DNA of 64,000 nt, taken from the NCBI RefSeq assembly GCF_000973725.1, contig NZ_CP009621.1:4333001-4397000 (forward strand). Reading direction: 5' to 3'. Both the position numbers and the translations under genes were made by a program. Positions within the stretch are counted from its first letter, which is position 1. Every line of letters starts with the position of its first letter. The notes beneath the pieces were generated by a model that did no database searches, had not been told where the DNA came from, and saw only the letters and a list, made by a program, of their open reading frames with translations. Of this stretch, positions 35,396 to 44,105 are shown piece by piece. The stretch is from Pontibacter korlensis (GTDB lineage: Bacteria > Bacteroidota > Bacteroidia > Cytophagales > Hymenobacteraceae).

Positions 35396-36064
35396 ATGTC
35401 TATGAAGCGCCTTACGACCCTACTACTAGCTTTAGTTACGGTTCTTTCCGTGGCCAAAGCTCAAACACACAGCTTTAAAATAGCTAAATTAAAGTATAAT
35501 GGCGGTGGCGACTGGTATGCAAACAAAACCTCTCTACCAAACCTCATTCGTTTCTGTAACCAAAACCTGAACATGAATATTGCTTCTGATGAGGATGTAG
35601 TGGAGGTAGGTAGTCCAGAACTATTTACATACCCGTTTGTACATATGACTGGCCACGGTAACGTAGTTTTTTCTGATGCAGAGGCACAAAACCTAAGAAA
35701 CTACTTATTGAGCGGCGGCTTTCTGCACATAGACGACAACTATGGCCTGGACCAATTCATCAGGAAGGAAATGAAAAAGGTTTTCCCGGAGTATGAGTTT
35801 GTAGAGATTCCTTTTAATCACCCTATTTACAAACAGAAATATAATTTCCCGAGAGGCTTACCTAAGGTACATGAGCATGACAATAAGCCCCCGCAAGGCT
35901 TCGGAATCATACATGAAGGACGCCTTGTTTGCTTTTACTCTTATGAAACTGACTTAGGTAACGGATGGGAAGACCAGGAAGTGCACAACGATCCGGAGCC
36001 AATCAGGCAACAAGCCCTACGCATGGGCGCCAACATTCTTTCTTTTGCGCTCACACAAGAGTAA
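35396..36064 (+). CDS. Exported DUF4159-domain protein
   Basis: 222 residues with a signal peptide (MKRLTTLLLALVTVLSVAKAQ) and then the DUF4159 pattern KIAKLKYNGGGDWYANKTSLPNL. The fold resembles a class-I glutamine-amidotransferase-like domain without the catalytic set: LFTYPFVHMTGHGNVVFSDAE, LRNYLLSGGFLHIDDNYG. Function is unknown; it is likely periplasmic. Its stop codon is 1 nt from the stop of the convergent gene at 36066, so no terminator separates them. Confidence 0.85.
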   Translation: MSMKRLTTLLLALVTVLSVAKAQTHSFKIAKLKYNGGGDWYANKTSLPNLIRFCNQNLNMNIASDEDVVEVGSPELFTYPFVHMTGHGNVVFSDAEAQNLRNYLLSGGFLHIDDNYGLDQFIRKEMKKVFPEYEFVEIPFNHPIYKQKYNFPRGLPKVHEHDNKPPQGFGIIHEGRLVCFYSYETDLGNGWEDQEVHNDPEPIRQQALRMGANILSFALTQE

Positions 36065-36065
36065 A

Positions 36066-36602
36066 TTAGCTGTACTTTCTATTGAATATTTCTGACAATA
36101 TAACAGCATCACGCGCTGAGGCAGGGTTACGCAGCATTTTAGCATACTTGTTAGTTACACGTTCTGTTTTTTGAGATGGTATACTTGAAAGATCCTGATT
36201 CAAAAATTTAGAATTTTTGGCTGCCTCTATAGCTTCAGCTCTTTTTTCCCAGGATAAAACCTTCGGAGTAGAATTTTCATAATTTCTGTACTTCGGTGCA
36301 GGCTTAGCAGCAGTAGCTGTCTGTGGTAGATTTTGCGTGCTTACTTCAGATCGCTCACTAGCCTGCCGTACGACCTGTTGCCCCTCCTGCTTTGCTTGCT
36401 CCACCTTAGGCTGGAGTTCCCGCAGTATATCCTCAAAAGAAGTTACTGGCTTTGGTGGCTGCTGCCTAGGATAAGGCGCCCTCGGCTCCACATCAACATC
36501 CTGATCTTCCTCATCGCCACCTTTGAATGCTTTACGCCATTGCGTCAGAAGAAAATAAGCAACGGCAGCAAGTATGTAGAGAATAATCTTAAAATCGTCC
36601 AT
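36066..36602 (-). CDS. Hypothetical single-pass membrane protein (178 aa)
   Basis: I do not recognise a family. Residues 4-20 form an N-terminal membrane anchor (FKIILYILAAVAYFLLT). A long acidic, Pro/Gln-rich probably disordered middle follows, and then a conserved-looking C-terminus (VLSWEKRAEAIEAAKNS, SARDAVILSEIFNRKYS). The pattern, a short anchor followed by a cytoplasmic low-complexity region, is common in small Bacteroidota proteins next to envelope genes. The start is ATG 36602. Confidence 0.6.
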   Translation of the reverse strand: MDDFKIILYILAAVAYFLLTQWRKAFKGGDEEDQDVDVEPRAPYPRQQPPKPVTSFEDILRELQPKVEQAKQEGQQVVRQASERSEVSTQNLPQTATAAKPAPKYRNYENSTPKVLSWEKRAEAIEAAKNSKFLNQDLSSIPSQKTERVTNKYAKMLRNPASARDAVILSEIFNRKYS

Positions 36603-36660
36603 GGTATCAGCTTCTTACCAAATATAGTTAATTTCCCTTAAAGTTTAACATCTTTGCTTT

Positions 36661-36825
36661 ATGTCAAGAATAATTAGCAAGGCTAGGGTTAAGGATAATT
36701 TGGTTACAAAATGTACCATGTGTCTTGTACTCTTATTTGCAACAGCATATTTTTTTGTTGCACATGAGGGGCTATATTATTCTGATGTCCTTGCTTATAG
36801 TGAGTTTGCTGAACGGAACATTTGA
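36661..36825 (+). pseudogene. Out-of-frame N-terminal segment of the GT-C glycosyltransferase
   Basis: Frame 1 from ATG 36661 reads 54 codons: a basic cytoplasmic start (MSRIISKARVKDNLVTK), one membrane segment (CLVLLFATAYFFVAH) and a loop GLYYSDVLAYSEFAERNI before TGA 36823. That is the normal beginning of a PMT_2/GT39-like enzyme, including the first-loop Asp (D42). The rest of the gene continues in frame +1. A CATCTTTG box (36649-36656) sits 4 nt before this ATG, which supports 36661 as the original start. Confidence 0.6.
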
Positions 36826-38269
36826 CATTACCCATAATGGCCACATTTTTATTCATCGCCCCAGTGTGTATGTTCCAACTGCAGTTTTATACTACATCTT
36901 TGGGGTAAACTATATAAATTATTCCCTTTGGCCCTTTCTTTGCACATTGGGCTGCATTACTTTGGCCTATAAGGCTGCACACCATAACAAGTTGAACGCT
37001 GGATTTGCAGCAGTTTTTCTTGGCTTTACTTTCTATTTCGTTTATTTCATCAACTTTCTTTATCCTGATAATATTGTTGCCTTCTTCTGGCTAGTTGCTG
37101 CCACAATCTATTTTAGTATTTACAATGGAGATAAGACAAGGCTACTGCTCAAAGGCATTGTTTTTACATGCAGCCTTTTTATAGCAGGTCTTGCTAAAGA
37201 AACTGCCCTTATATTCCTACCTGTCTTTCTCTTTTTTGCTATCAGAGATATCTTTCAAAAAGACTATAAGCCTAGATTCTGGCTATACAGTTTAGTTACA
37301 GGAATTTTATTACTTCTAGTCTACTTTGGTTGGTATTACGCTGCAACAGGAAATCCTTTTTACAGGATTCATGAGATGGAAAGGGCTATCTTAGTTTATG
37401 ACAACTATGTCACAAACACCTCGAAAAGCTACTTTAGGAGACTTGTGTGTGGACCAATAGATGCACTAGTAGGAACTGGAGCTTTTATCATTGTAGTATT
37501 TTCAGTTGGAGGCAATAGGTTATTGAAAGGTGAAGAGATCAAAAATAAACGATTCTGGTTCCTACTCTTTCTTACTTCATATCTTATACTTTGCTTTTCC
37601 TCAACCTCGCTTAAAGTGTACAACCCCATCAGACTAGATGCAAGAATGTATAATTTAGTTATACCTCCATTGGCTATTGCCGCTAGTTATGGATTCCAGA
37701 AGAAGCTCTCAAATATAAAGTTTTGCCTTGCCTATACTGTAACTTTTACTCTCGCTGCGTTTTACCTAAAAAACAGTGTTGGTGCTGTGTATGCCCTTTC
37801 GGCTCTGTACTTTGCCTTACATTCAATCTGTCTATACCTAAAGCACAAGCCAAGGCACCTACTGCCATACGCCGCTTTAGCCTCTGTTACGCTGTGTCTG
37901 GCTATACGCCCTGCGTACTTCATGCTGAGGGAGAAAACACTTCATTATCAAGAGCATAAGAACATCATTACTGTACTTGAACAGCATGCTAGTGAAGCTC
38001 AAATAACATCGGCTATAGTACCAAATTACCTCTTAAGCAGTAAGAACCATTTTCTTGAGTATAAACAGGTAAGCGGTTTGAAATTTTACAGCTATCATGA
38101 CACAACGACAGCAGGAAAAAGAAGCCTTCTTCTGGTCAACCGCAGCTTGAACAGCAATCCTTCCTATTACGGATCAGCTCCAGGCAAGGCTTTGCTCAAT
38201 GCAGCTAAGCAAGGGAAGCTTGTATGGAAAGAGGGCCCCGTAGAACTGTATGAATTAAAAACTCTTTGA
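36764..38269 (+). CDS. GT-C (PMT_2/GT39-like) membrane glycosyltransferase, 5' end frameshifted
   Basis: The main frame encodes about 500 residues with some 10-12 membrane helices and a C-terminal periplasmic part, as in dolichyl- or undecaprenyl-phosphate sugar transferases. Near the start it reads LLNGTFDITHNGHIFIHRPSVYVP, which normally follows the acidic first loop. That loop is found in the preceding frame (36661-36825). As it stands only an ATG at 36764 or a TTG at 36725 could start this frame, and the protein would lack the catalytic Asp loop. It is either an inactivated gene, a phase-variable one, or a sequence error. Confidence 0.6.
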   Translation: MRGYIILMSLLIVSLLNGTFDITHNGHIFIHRPSVYVPTAVLYYIFGVNYINYSLWPFLCTLGCITLAYKAAHHNKLNAGFAAVFLGFTFYFVYFINFLYPDNIVAFFWLVAATIYFSIYNGDKTRLLLKGIVFTCSLFIAGLAKETALIFLPVFLFFAIRDIFQKDYKPRFWLYSLVTGILLLLVYFGWYYAATGNPFYRIHEMERAILVYDNYVTNTSKSYFRRLVCGPIDALVGTGAFIIVVFSVGGNRLLKGEEIKNKRFWFLLFLTSYLILCFSSTSLKVYNPIRLDARMYNLVIPPLAIAASYGFQKKLSNIKFCLAYTVTFTLAAFYLKNSVGAVYALSALYFALHSICLYLKHKPRHLLPYAALASVTLCLAIRPAYFMLREKTLHYQEHKNIITVLEQHASEAQITSAIVPNYLLSSKNHFLEYKQVSGLKFYSYHDTTTAGKRSLLLVNRSLNSNPSYYGSAPGKALLNAAKQGKLVWKEGPVELYELKTL

Positions 38270-38302
38270 ATTTACAAGAGAGCGATATTTAAAATATAGT
38301 CT

Positions 38303-38310
38303 TATTTTTG
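38303..38310 (+). promoter_or_regulatory. smc -7 box
   Basis: TATTTTTG fits TAnnTTTG and lies 31 nt before the smc ATG. No -33 box at standard spacing is evident. Confidence 0.4.
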
Positions 38311-38341
38311 AGTTTAGATAGAAGAGTTTCTGCGGACGCGA

Positions 38342-41300
38342 ATGCAAGTTTCAAAATTAGAAATTAAAGGGTTTAAGAGTTTTGGCGACCGCGTCGTCAT
38401 TAACTTTGACAACGGTATTACAGGTATTGTTGGGCCGAACGGTTGTGGTAAGTCTAACATTGTGGATGCCATACGTTGGGTACTGGGAGAACAGAAAACA
38501 CGTAATCTCCGCTCAGATAAAATGGAGAACGTGATCTTTAACGGCTCCAAAACACGTAAGCCGGTTCAAATGGCTGAGGTGTCCATCACCTTTGACAACA
38601 ACAAGGGCATCCTTCCTACTGAGTACTCACAGGTAACAGTTACGCGTAAGTACTACCGTACGGGTGAAAGCGAGTACATGTTGAATGGAGTAACATGCCG
38701 CCTGAAAGACATTAATGAGCTTTTCCTGGATACTGGTATCGGATCTGACAGCTATGCCATTATTGAGCTGAAAATGGTTGATGAGATCCTGAACGACAAG
38801 GAAAACTCGCGTCGCTTACTTTTCGAGGAGGCTGCCGGTATTTCAAAATTCCGTGTTCGAAAAAAGCAGACCCTGAAGAAACTGGAAGAGACAGACGCTG
38901 ACCTGGAGCGCGTAGAAGACTTGCTGCATGAAATAGGCAAGAACATGAAAACGCTGGAGCGCCAGGCAAAGCAGGCTGTGAAGTATTTCAACCTAAAGGA
39001 CGACTATAAAAAGCATAGCCTTGAGTTTGCCCGTCGTAACATCTCCCAATACCAGCACACGCTAGAGCGCCTGGAGCAGGACGTACAGCAGGAGTCAATT
39101 CTGAAGGAACAGTACATTACCGCTGTAACTGTTGCAGAAGACGCTATTGCAGGCCAAAAAGAAGAGCTGAACGATACACAGGAAAGGCTTTCTGAAATGC
39201 AGCGTACAATGCAGGTACAAACTGCAAAGCTGCGTCAGTTGGAGAACGACATCAAGCTGAAGTCTGAGCGCAGTACCTATTTAAAGGAGCGTATGCAACA
39301 GCTACGCCAGCAAATCAGCCAGGACACAGCAAATGTTGAGCACACACAGGAAAGTATACTGGAGCTGCGCGATGAATTGATGACGGTGCAGGATAGCTTT
39401 GCCGAGGCAGAGGAACAAGTGGCCGCTATGAAAGAGCAGCTACAAGAGGCTAACGAGCAGAAAGCAACCCTGCAGGAGGCATTTCAGGAACTGGTACAGC
39501 AGCAAAAAACAAAACAAAACGAAGTATACCAACTAAGCAAATCTCTCGAGATCAGCCAGGTACAGATACAGAACATTAATCAGGAGCTGGAGCGCTTGCA
39601 ACAGCAGCAGCTAACAGCCGATGATGATGGTCGGGTACTACAGGAGCAACTCCAAGAAGCACAGCAGGTGCTGGAGGAACGTACTTCTGAACTGGTACGC
39701 CTGCAAGCTAAGGAGGAAACGCTTCAGCAAAGTATAGATACCACAGAAGCCAACATTGTTGAGCTAAAGGGACAACTAGTAGAGCTGAATCGTACCCTCG
39801 ATGCGAAGCAGAACCAGTATAACCTAACCAAATCTCTTGTCGAGAACATGGAAGGTTTTCCAGAGGCAATTAAGTTTCTGAGCAAGTCTGAGAGCTGGAG
39901 TAAGCCAGCCCCTCTCCTTTCAGATATCCTAGTTTGTCAGCCTGATTACAAACCGCTTATTGAAAGCTATCTTGAGCAGTACATGAACTACTTTGTGGTA
40001 GACGAGCTTCAGGATGCCGTTGATGCTATTGCCTTACTCAAAGCCGAGAACGTAGGTCGTGCCAATTTCATCATTCTCTCAGAAATTGAGGAACTTGAGC
40101 CTACTGCCACATTTAGCGAAGGTAATTTACAGGCAGCTTACGAGGTTGTTTCTGCTGAGAAAAAGTATAGCAGCCTGATGAAATACATGCTGCGCAATGT
40201 TTACATCAGCGACGAATCAGAAGAAGAGCTTTATGACAGCGACTATAAAACCATCATCTTAAAAGATGGTAGTGCTATACGTAAACCGCTTAGCCTTTCA
40301 GGTGGCTCTGTAGGCGTCTTTGATGGTAACCGTCTGGGTCGTAAACAGAACTTGGAGAAGTTAGCAGAAGAAGTAGCCGAACTCGAAGAGCAAGTTGAGC
40401 TGCTGCAAAGCCGCATCAATACCCAAAATCAGATTCTGCAGAACTATAAAAATGAATCTGAGAAAGAGACAATAAAATCATTGGAAAAAGAGGTCAGCAA
40501 GTTGCAGCAAGACCTGCTCACAGTACGCATCAAGCATGAGCAGCACCAGCAAAACATCCGCAACTTTGATCAAAAGCGTGATGAGTTGCATGAGCGTTTA
40601 CTGGAACTGCGCGAGCAAAGTATGGAGGTATCGCCTCAGGCTGAAGCAGACCAGAAAGAGCTACAGCGCCTTGAAGAGGAAATTGCGGTTTATACTTCCA
40701 ACCTGGAGCGCCAGCAAGAGCAAATTACTGTTATATCTAGCCGCTATAACCAGGAAAATATCCAGTACCACCAGCTCAAAAACCGTTTTGCCAGCTTACA
40801 GCAAGAAATTAGCTACAAGCAGAAATCCGTAGAGACTAATCAGGAGCGCATTGAGGGCCTGAAACAAGAGCTAATTAAGTCAGAGCAGGAAATAGCTGAA
40901 GCTGACACATTCATACAAGACAACCAGGAAGTGGTGGAAAGTATGAATGAGGCCCGACGTGAGTATGCAGAAGAGCTTGAAGAAATAGAAAAAGAGTACT
41001 TTACTCTTCGTGGCGATCTGGATGAGAAAGATAAGAGTATCCGTGAAATGCAGCGTAAGCGTCAGAACTCTGATGAACTCCTTATGCGCATGCAGCAGGC
41101 GAAGACAGATACCCAGTTAAAGTTGGTGGCTATAAAGGAGCGCTTGGCAGCTGAATTCAACATTTCTGACGAAGACTTTGCAAGCCCAGTACCGGAAGAA
41201 GAGTTACTGATACCTCTCTCAAACGAAGAGCTAAGCGAGCATATTTCTAGTGTAAAAGCGCAGCTTGATAAAATGGGTCCGGTAAATGCAATGGCTGCAG

Positions 41301-41878
41301 AAGCCTATGCAGAAATCGAAGAGCGCGAAAAATTTATTTCAGAGCAACGTAATGATTTGGTTAACGCCAAGAACTCACTGATCGACACCATCAACGAGAT
41401 TGATACAGTAGCCAAAGAGAAGTTTATGGACTCCTTCAACCAGATTAAAGACAACTTCAAGCATGTCTTCCGCAGTCTCTTTACAGAGGAAGATAACTGT
41501 GACTTGGTAATCTCAGATCCGAAGAATCCGCTGGAGGCAAAGATAGAGATTATGGCCCAGCCAAAAGGAAAGCGTCCTCTTACTATCAACCAGCTCTCTG
41601 GTGGTGAGAAAACACTTACAGCTATTTCGCTACTATTTGCGATTTACCTGCTAAAGCCAGCACCATTCTGTATCTTCGATGAGGTAGATGCCCCGCTAGA
41701 TGATGCCAACATTGATAAGTTCAACAACATTATCCGCAAGTTCTCAAACGACTCACAGTTTATTGTAGTAACGCACAACAAGCGCACGATGTCTTCTACC
41801 GACGTTATGTATGGCATTACGATGATAGAGGCAGGTATATCAAGAGTTATACCTGTAGACCTACGTCAAATTGCTTAG
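38342..41878 (+). CDS. smc: Chromosome segregation protein SMC
   Basis: The ATPase of the condensin complex that compacts and segregates chromosomes. The 1178 residues follow the SMC plan: N-terminal head with Walker A GPNGCGKSN (about 32-40), a long coiled coil, a hinge at about 500-665 (GFPEAIKFL, LSLSGGSVGVFDGNRLGRK), a second coiled coil, and a C-terminal head with signature LSGGEKTL (about 1085) and Walker B CIFDEVDAPLDD. No scpA or scpB is adjacent. The start is ATG 38342, and a strong terminator follows. Confidence 0.97.
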   Translation: MQVSKLEIKGFKSFGDRVVINFDNGITGIVGPNGCGKSNIVDAIRWVLGEQKTRNLRSDKMENVIFNGSKTRKPVQMAEVSITFDNNKGILPTEYSQVTVTRKYYRTGESEYMLNGVTCRLKDINELFLDTGIGSDSYAIIELKMVDEILNDKENSRRLLFEEAAGISKFRVRKKQTLKKLEETDADLERVEDLLHEIGKNMKTLERQAKQAVKYFNLKDDYKKHSLEFARRNISQYQHTLERLEQDVQQESILKEQYITAVTVAEDAIAGQKEELNDTQERLSEMQRTMQVQTAKLRQLENDIKLKSERSTYLKERMQQLRQQISQDTANVEHTQESILELRDELMTVQDSFAEAEEQVAAMKEQLQEANEQKATLQEAFQELVQQQKTKQNEVYQLSKSLEISQVQIQNINQELERLQQQQLTADDDGRVLQEQLQEAQQVLEERTSELVRLQAKEETLQQSIDTTEANIVELKGQLVELNRTLDAKQNQYNLTKSLVENMEGFPEAIKFLSKSESWSKPAPLLSDILVCQPDYKPLIESYLEQYMNYFVVDELQDAVDAIALLKAENVGRANFIILSEIEELEPTATFSEGNLQAAYEVVSAEKKYSSLMKYMLRNVYISDESEEELYDSDYKTIILKDGSAIRKPLSLSGGSVGVFDGNRLGRKQNLEKLAEEVAELEEQVELLQSRINTQNQILQNYKNESEKETIKSLEKEVSKLQQDLLTVRIKHEQHQQNIRNFDQKRDELHERLLELREQSMEVSPQAEADQKELQRLEEEIAVYTSNLERQQEQITVISSRYNQENIQYHQLKNRFASLQQEISYKQKSVETNQERIEGLKQELIKSEQEIAEADTFIQDNQEVVESMNEARREYAEELEEIEKEYFTLRGDLDEKDKSIREMQRKRQNSDELLMRMQQAKTDTQLKLVAIKERLAAEFNISDEDFASPVPEEELLIPLSNEELSEHISSVKAQLDKMGPVNAMAAEAYAEIEEREKFISEQRNDLVNAKNSLIDTINEIDTVAKEKFMDSFNQIKDNFKHVFRSLFTEEDNCDLVISDPKNPLEAKIEIMAQPKGKRPLTINQLSGGEKTLTAISLLFAIYLLKPAPFCIFDEVDAPLDDANIDKFNNIIRKFSNDSQFIVVTHNKRTMSSTDVMYGITMIEAGISRVIPVDLRQIA

Positions 41879-41900
41879 GTATAACTTTTATGCATCATAA

Positions 41901-41939
41901 AGCAAAGAGAGCCGCTAGAGTATAGCGGCTCTCTTTGCT
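41901..41939. terminator. Bidirectional terminator between smc and the plsC-like gene
   Basis: A perfect 17-bp stem (AGCAAAGAGAGCCGCTA and its complement) with a 5-nt loop, between convergent genes. Confidence 0.8.
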
Positions 41940-41976
41940 TTATGTTCTGCCCGAGTAGTAATGGTTCTAATATGCG

Positions 41977-42528
41977 TTATCTTACCCCCTGCTCTGGAAA
42001 TTTAGCGGTTACGGTACGGTAGAAAGCCATAATCTTCTCCATATCAGCTTCAACATCACCTGTGGGATGAATAGTTGGTCCAATTCCAGCCTCTTTCTTA
42101 GCATAATCTAAGTAACCAAGTACAATAGGGACTTTCGCTCCTAGAGCTACATAATAAAACCCTTTTCGCCAGCGTGGCTGATATTTCCTTGTACCTTCTG
42201 GCGTTACCATCACACACATATCTCCTGGTGTTTCTTCAAAGATACGTACCATAGCATCCACCATGCGGGTGTTCTTGGAACGATCCACAGGTAAGGCTCC
42301 CATAGCCTTTAGAAGCGGCCCAAAAGGGAAACCCATAAACTCTTTTTTGATAGTATAACGGATGGGAGCATCCATTAAATAAAAAGCGGCCCGGGCATAA
42401 ATAAAATCCCAGTTACTGGTATGTGGTGCTGCAACCATCACGCAACGGCGGTCTTCAGGAGCTAATGTTCCATTCAATTTCCAGCCCGATACTTTAAAAA
42501 TAAGCTTAGAGATAAACTTGCCAATCAT
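41977..42528 (-). CDS. PlsC-like 1-acylglycerol-3-phosphate acyltransferase
   Basis: A membrane-associated acyltransferase of the LPLAT family. The 183 residues have the catalytic HxxxxD as HTSNWD (H36, D41), the second block GFPFGPLLKAMGALPVDRS, and VTPEGTRKYQPRWRKGFY (EGTR 111-114). That is shorter than typical PlsC (about 240 residues) and lacks a clear N-terminal membrane anchor, so it belongs to the short cytoplasmic-face subgroup; its acceptor may be lysophosphatidate or an ornithine- or glycine-type lipid. The start is ATG 42528. Confidence 0.85.
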   Translation of the reverse strand: MIGKFISKLIFKVSGWKLNGTLAPEDRRCVMVAAPHTSNWDFIYARAAFYLMDAPIRYTIKKEFMGFPFGPLLKAMGALPVDRSKNTRMVDAMVRIFEETPGDMCVMVTPEGTRKYQPRWRKGFYYVALGAKVPIVLGYLDYAKKEAGIGPTIHPTGDVEADMEKIMAFYRTVTAKFPEQGVR

Positions 42529-42579
42529 GTATTGTAAGGGTGTAAAATTACAGGGCTACCATACAGCGATAACCTGTGT

Positions 42580-42613
42580 TAAGTGCGTATCAAGCTGTAT
42601 AGTTACGCACTTA
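42580..42613. repeat. Perfect 10-bp intergenic hairpin without U-tract
   Basis: TAAGTGCGTA (42580-42589) and TACGCACTTA (42604-42613) with a 14-nt loop, between the barrel gene and the plsC-like gene. It may end the barrel transcript or shape the plsC-like leader. Confidence 0.5.
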
Positions 42614-42622
42614 TGTTCTGTT

Positions 42623-43252
42623 TTACAAGGCCTCTTTGATGATATGCGACGTTCTGCGCAGCAAGTATGCTTGTACACCCACCCCTATCATAGGGCCAAA
42701 CGAGACGTTTGCAGCATCTCCCTGCCATTCACGAGTGTAGCGGAAAGAAATCATAGGCTCAATTGCTATCTTCTCATTTATAAAAATTGCATAACCTACG
42801 CCCATAGTTCCTTCAAACAAATCTGTTTTATCGCCGCTTGAAAAATTGAGTAATCCACCTTTTAAAGCTAACTCCCCGAATACCCCATTATCTAGGTAGT
42901 ATCGCGTAAAGGGGCCGCCCAGTAAAAACGTTCTTCGGAAGGTATCTTTCCCACCCTCAATAGAAACGCTATAACTTTCATGATTGATACCCAGATCAAG
43001 ACCTACGGCAAAATCATGCCTTAAGAAATAGCCTCCTTTAAAGTTCATGTTAGCCAAAATGCTTGTACCTTCTTCAGGACCCAAAGGCTGATTAAGCTCC
43101 TTAGTTGTTTTATAAATGGTAGCATCTAAATCGCCACCTATAAGAATAGACCCATGCTTAACCTTAGCTTTAACCAAAAAGCTTTTGTTTTCCTGAGCGA
43201 CAGCTACAGCTGAGATCAAGAATAGCAGGATTAGTAATTTAATTTTGAACAT
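42623..43252 (-). CDS. Outer-membrane beta-barrel protein (209 aa)
   Basis: A signal peptide (MFKIKLLILLFLISAVAVAQ) is followed by amphipathic strands typical of an eight-stranded barrel: VKHGSILIGGDLDATI, FKGGYFLRHDFAVGLDLG, VFGELALKGGLLNF, KIAIEPMISFRYTREW, GPMIGVGVQAYL. A tail (RRTSHIIKEAL) after the last strand is unusual, because most barrels end in an aromatic residue. The family looks like OprF/OmpW-type 'outer membrane beta-barrel protein'. Function is unknown. It is the first minus-strand gene before the plsC-like gene. Confidence 0.75.
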   Translation of the reverse strand: MFKIKLLILLFLISAVAVAQENKSFLVKAKVKHGSILIGGDLDATIYKTTKELNQPLGPEEGTSILANMNFKGGYFLRHDFAVGLDLGINHESYSVSIEGGKDTFRRTFLLGGPFTRYYLDNGVFGELALKGGLLNFSSGDKTDLFEGTMGVGYAIFINEKIAIEPMISFRYTREWQGDAANVSFGPMIGVGVQAYLLRRTSHIIKEAL

Positions 43253-43335
43253 AAGCTACACTATATCATATACTTGCCTTTTACGAATATTTAATATAAG
43301 GATACAAGTAAAGTGATATTTATTTAAGGAATTAA

Positions 43336-44103
43336 TCAATTTTTATTAATCTGCTGCCGAATATGCCTCTCCATACGCTTTGCATATCGATAACCTACAT
43401 CAAATATTTCGTCAGCTTTCCTAAAGCTGGTTAGCCGGTAACTTTTCAACTCCTGTGGTTCTAAAAACAAATCACATTGGTTTAGACGAAGTTTGATGTT
43501 ATTGTTGATAGCGAGCATCACGGTTCGCTCAATCATTCCTCTTAAGGATGTAATTTGAGCCTGATGGTTGATAGGGTTAACATGCACTGCAATTTTAACA
43601 TCGCAGTTGTTGTACAAGGGCTCTATAGGCAGGTTATTTAACAGTCCACCATCATTCAGCAACTTTCCTTGGTAACGAACCGGCTGATAAAGTATGGGTA
43701 CAGCAGAAGACGCAAGTAATGGTTTTATTACCTCACCACTAGAAAAGTAGGCCGTTACACCTTCATTCATTTCAGTAGCACTTACCACAACAGGCATCTT
43801 AAGATCCTCAAACGTTAAATGCGCACCTAAGTACTTATTGTAAAGCTTTTCTACCTCCTCTAGGTGTAGCAATCCTGTTTTCCCAAAGACAGGCCTCATC
43901 ACCTGAAAAACACTTAGCTCTTTTATAAGCTTTAAAATTTCGTCTGGGGAGTATCCGTAGCCATATAGAACACCAGCAATAGCACCTGAACTAACACCGG
44001 AAATCATACTTATCTTTACACCGAGCTCATCCATTGCTTTCAATACGCCCAGATGTGCAATTCCTCTGGCACCACCACCAGATAAAGCCAAACCAACACG
44101 CAT
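43336..44103 (-). CDS. Patatin-like phospholipase
   Basis: A Ser-Asp dyad lipid acyl hydrolase. The 255 residues start with the oxyanion loop LALSGGGARGIAHLGVL (5-21). The nucleophile is Ser38 in GVSSG, and the Asp is D151 in DGGLLNN. No signal peptide is visible, so it probably acts on the inner membrane from the cytoplasm. It begins 2 nt after the MBL hydrolase stop codon, a tight operon. Confidence 0.92.
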   Translation of the reverse strand: MRVGLALSGGGARGIAHLGVLKAMDELGVKISMISGVSSGAIAGVLYGYGYSPDEILKLIKELSVFQVMRPVFGKTGLLHLEEVEKLYNKYLGAHLTFEDLKMPVVVSATEMNEGVTAYFSSGEVIKPLLASSAVPILYQPVRYQGKLLNDGGLLNNLPIEPLYNNCDVKIAVHVNPINHQAQITSLRGMIERTVMLAINNNIKLRLNQCDLFLEPQELKSYRLTSFRKADEIFDVGYRYAKRMERHIRQQINKN

Positions 44104-44105
44104 GC

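Noticed and set aside
36062..36068. Overlap of transcription units at convergent stop codons 1 nt apart
   Set aside because: Tail-to-tail stops are common in compact genomes, and no structured element accompanies them.
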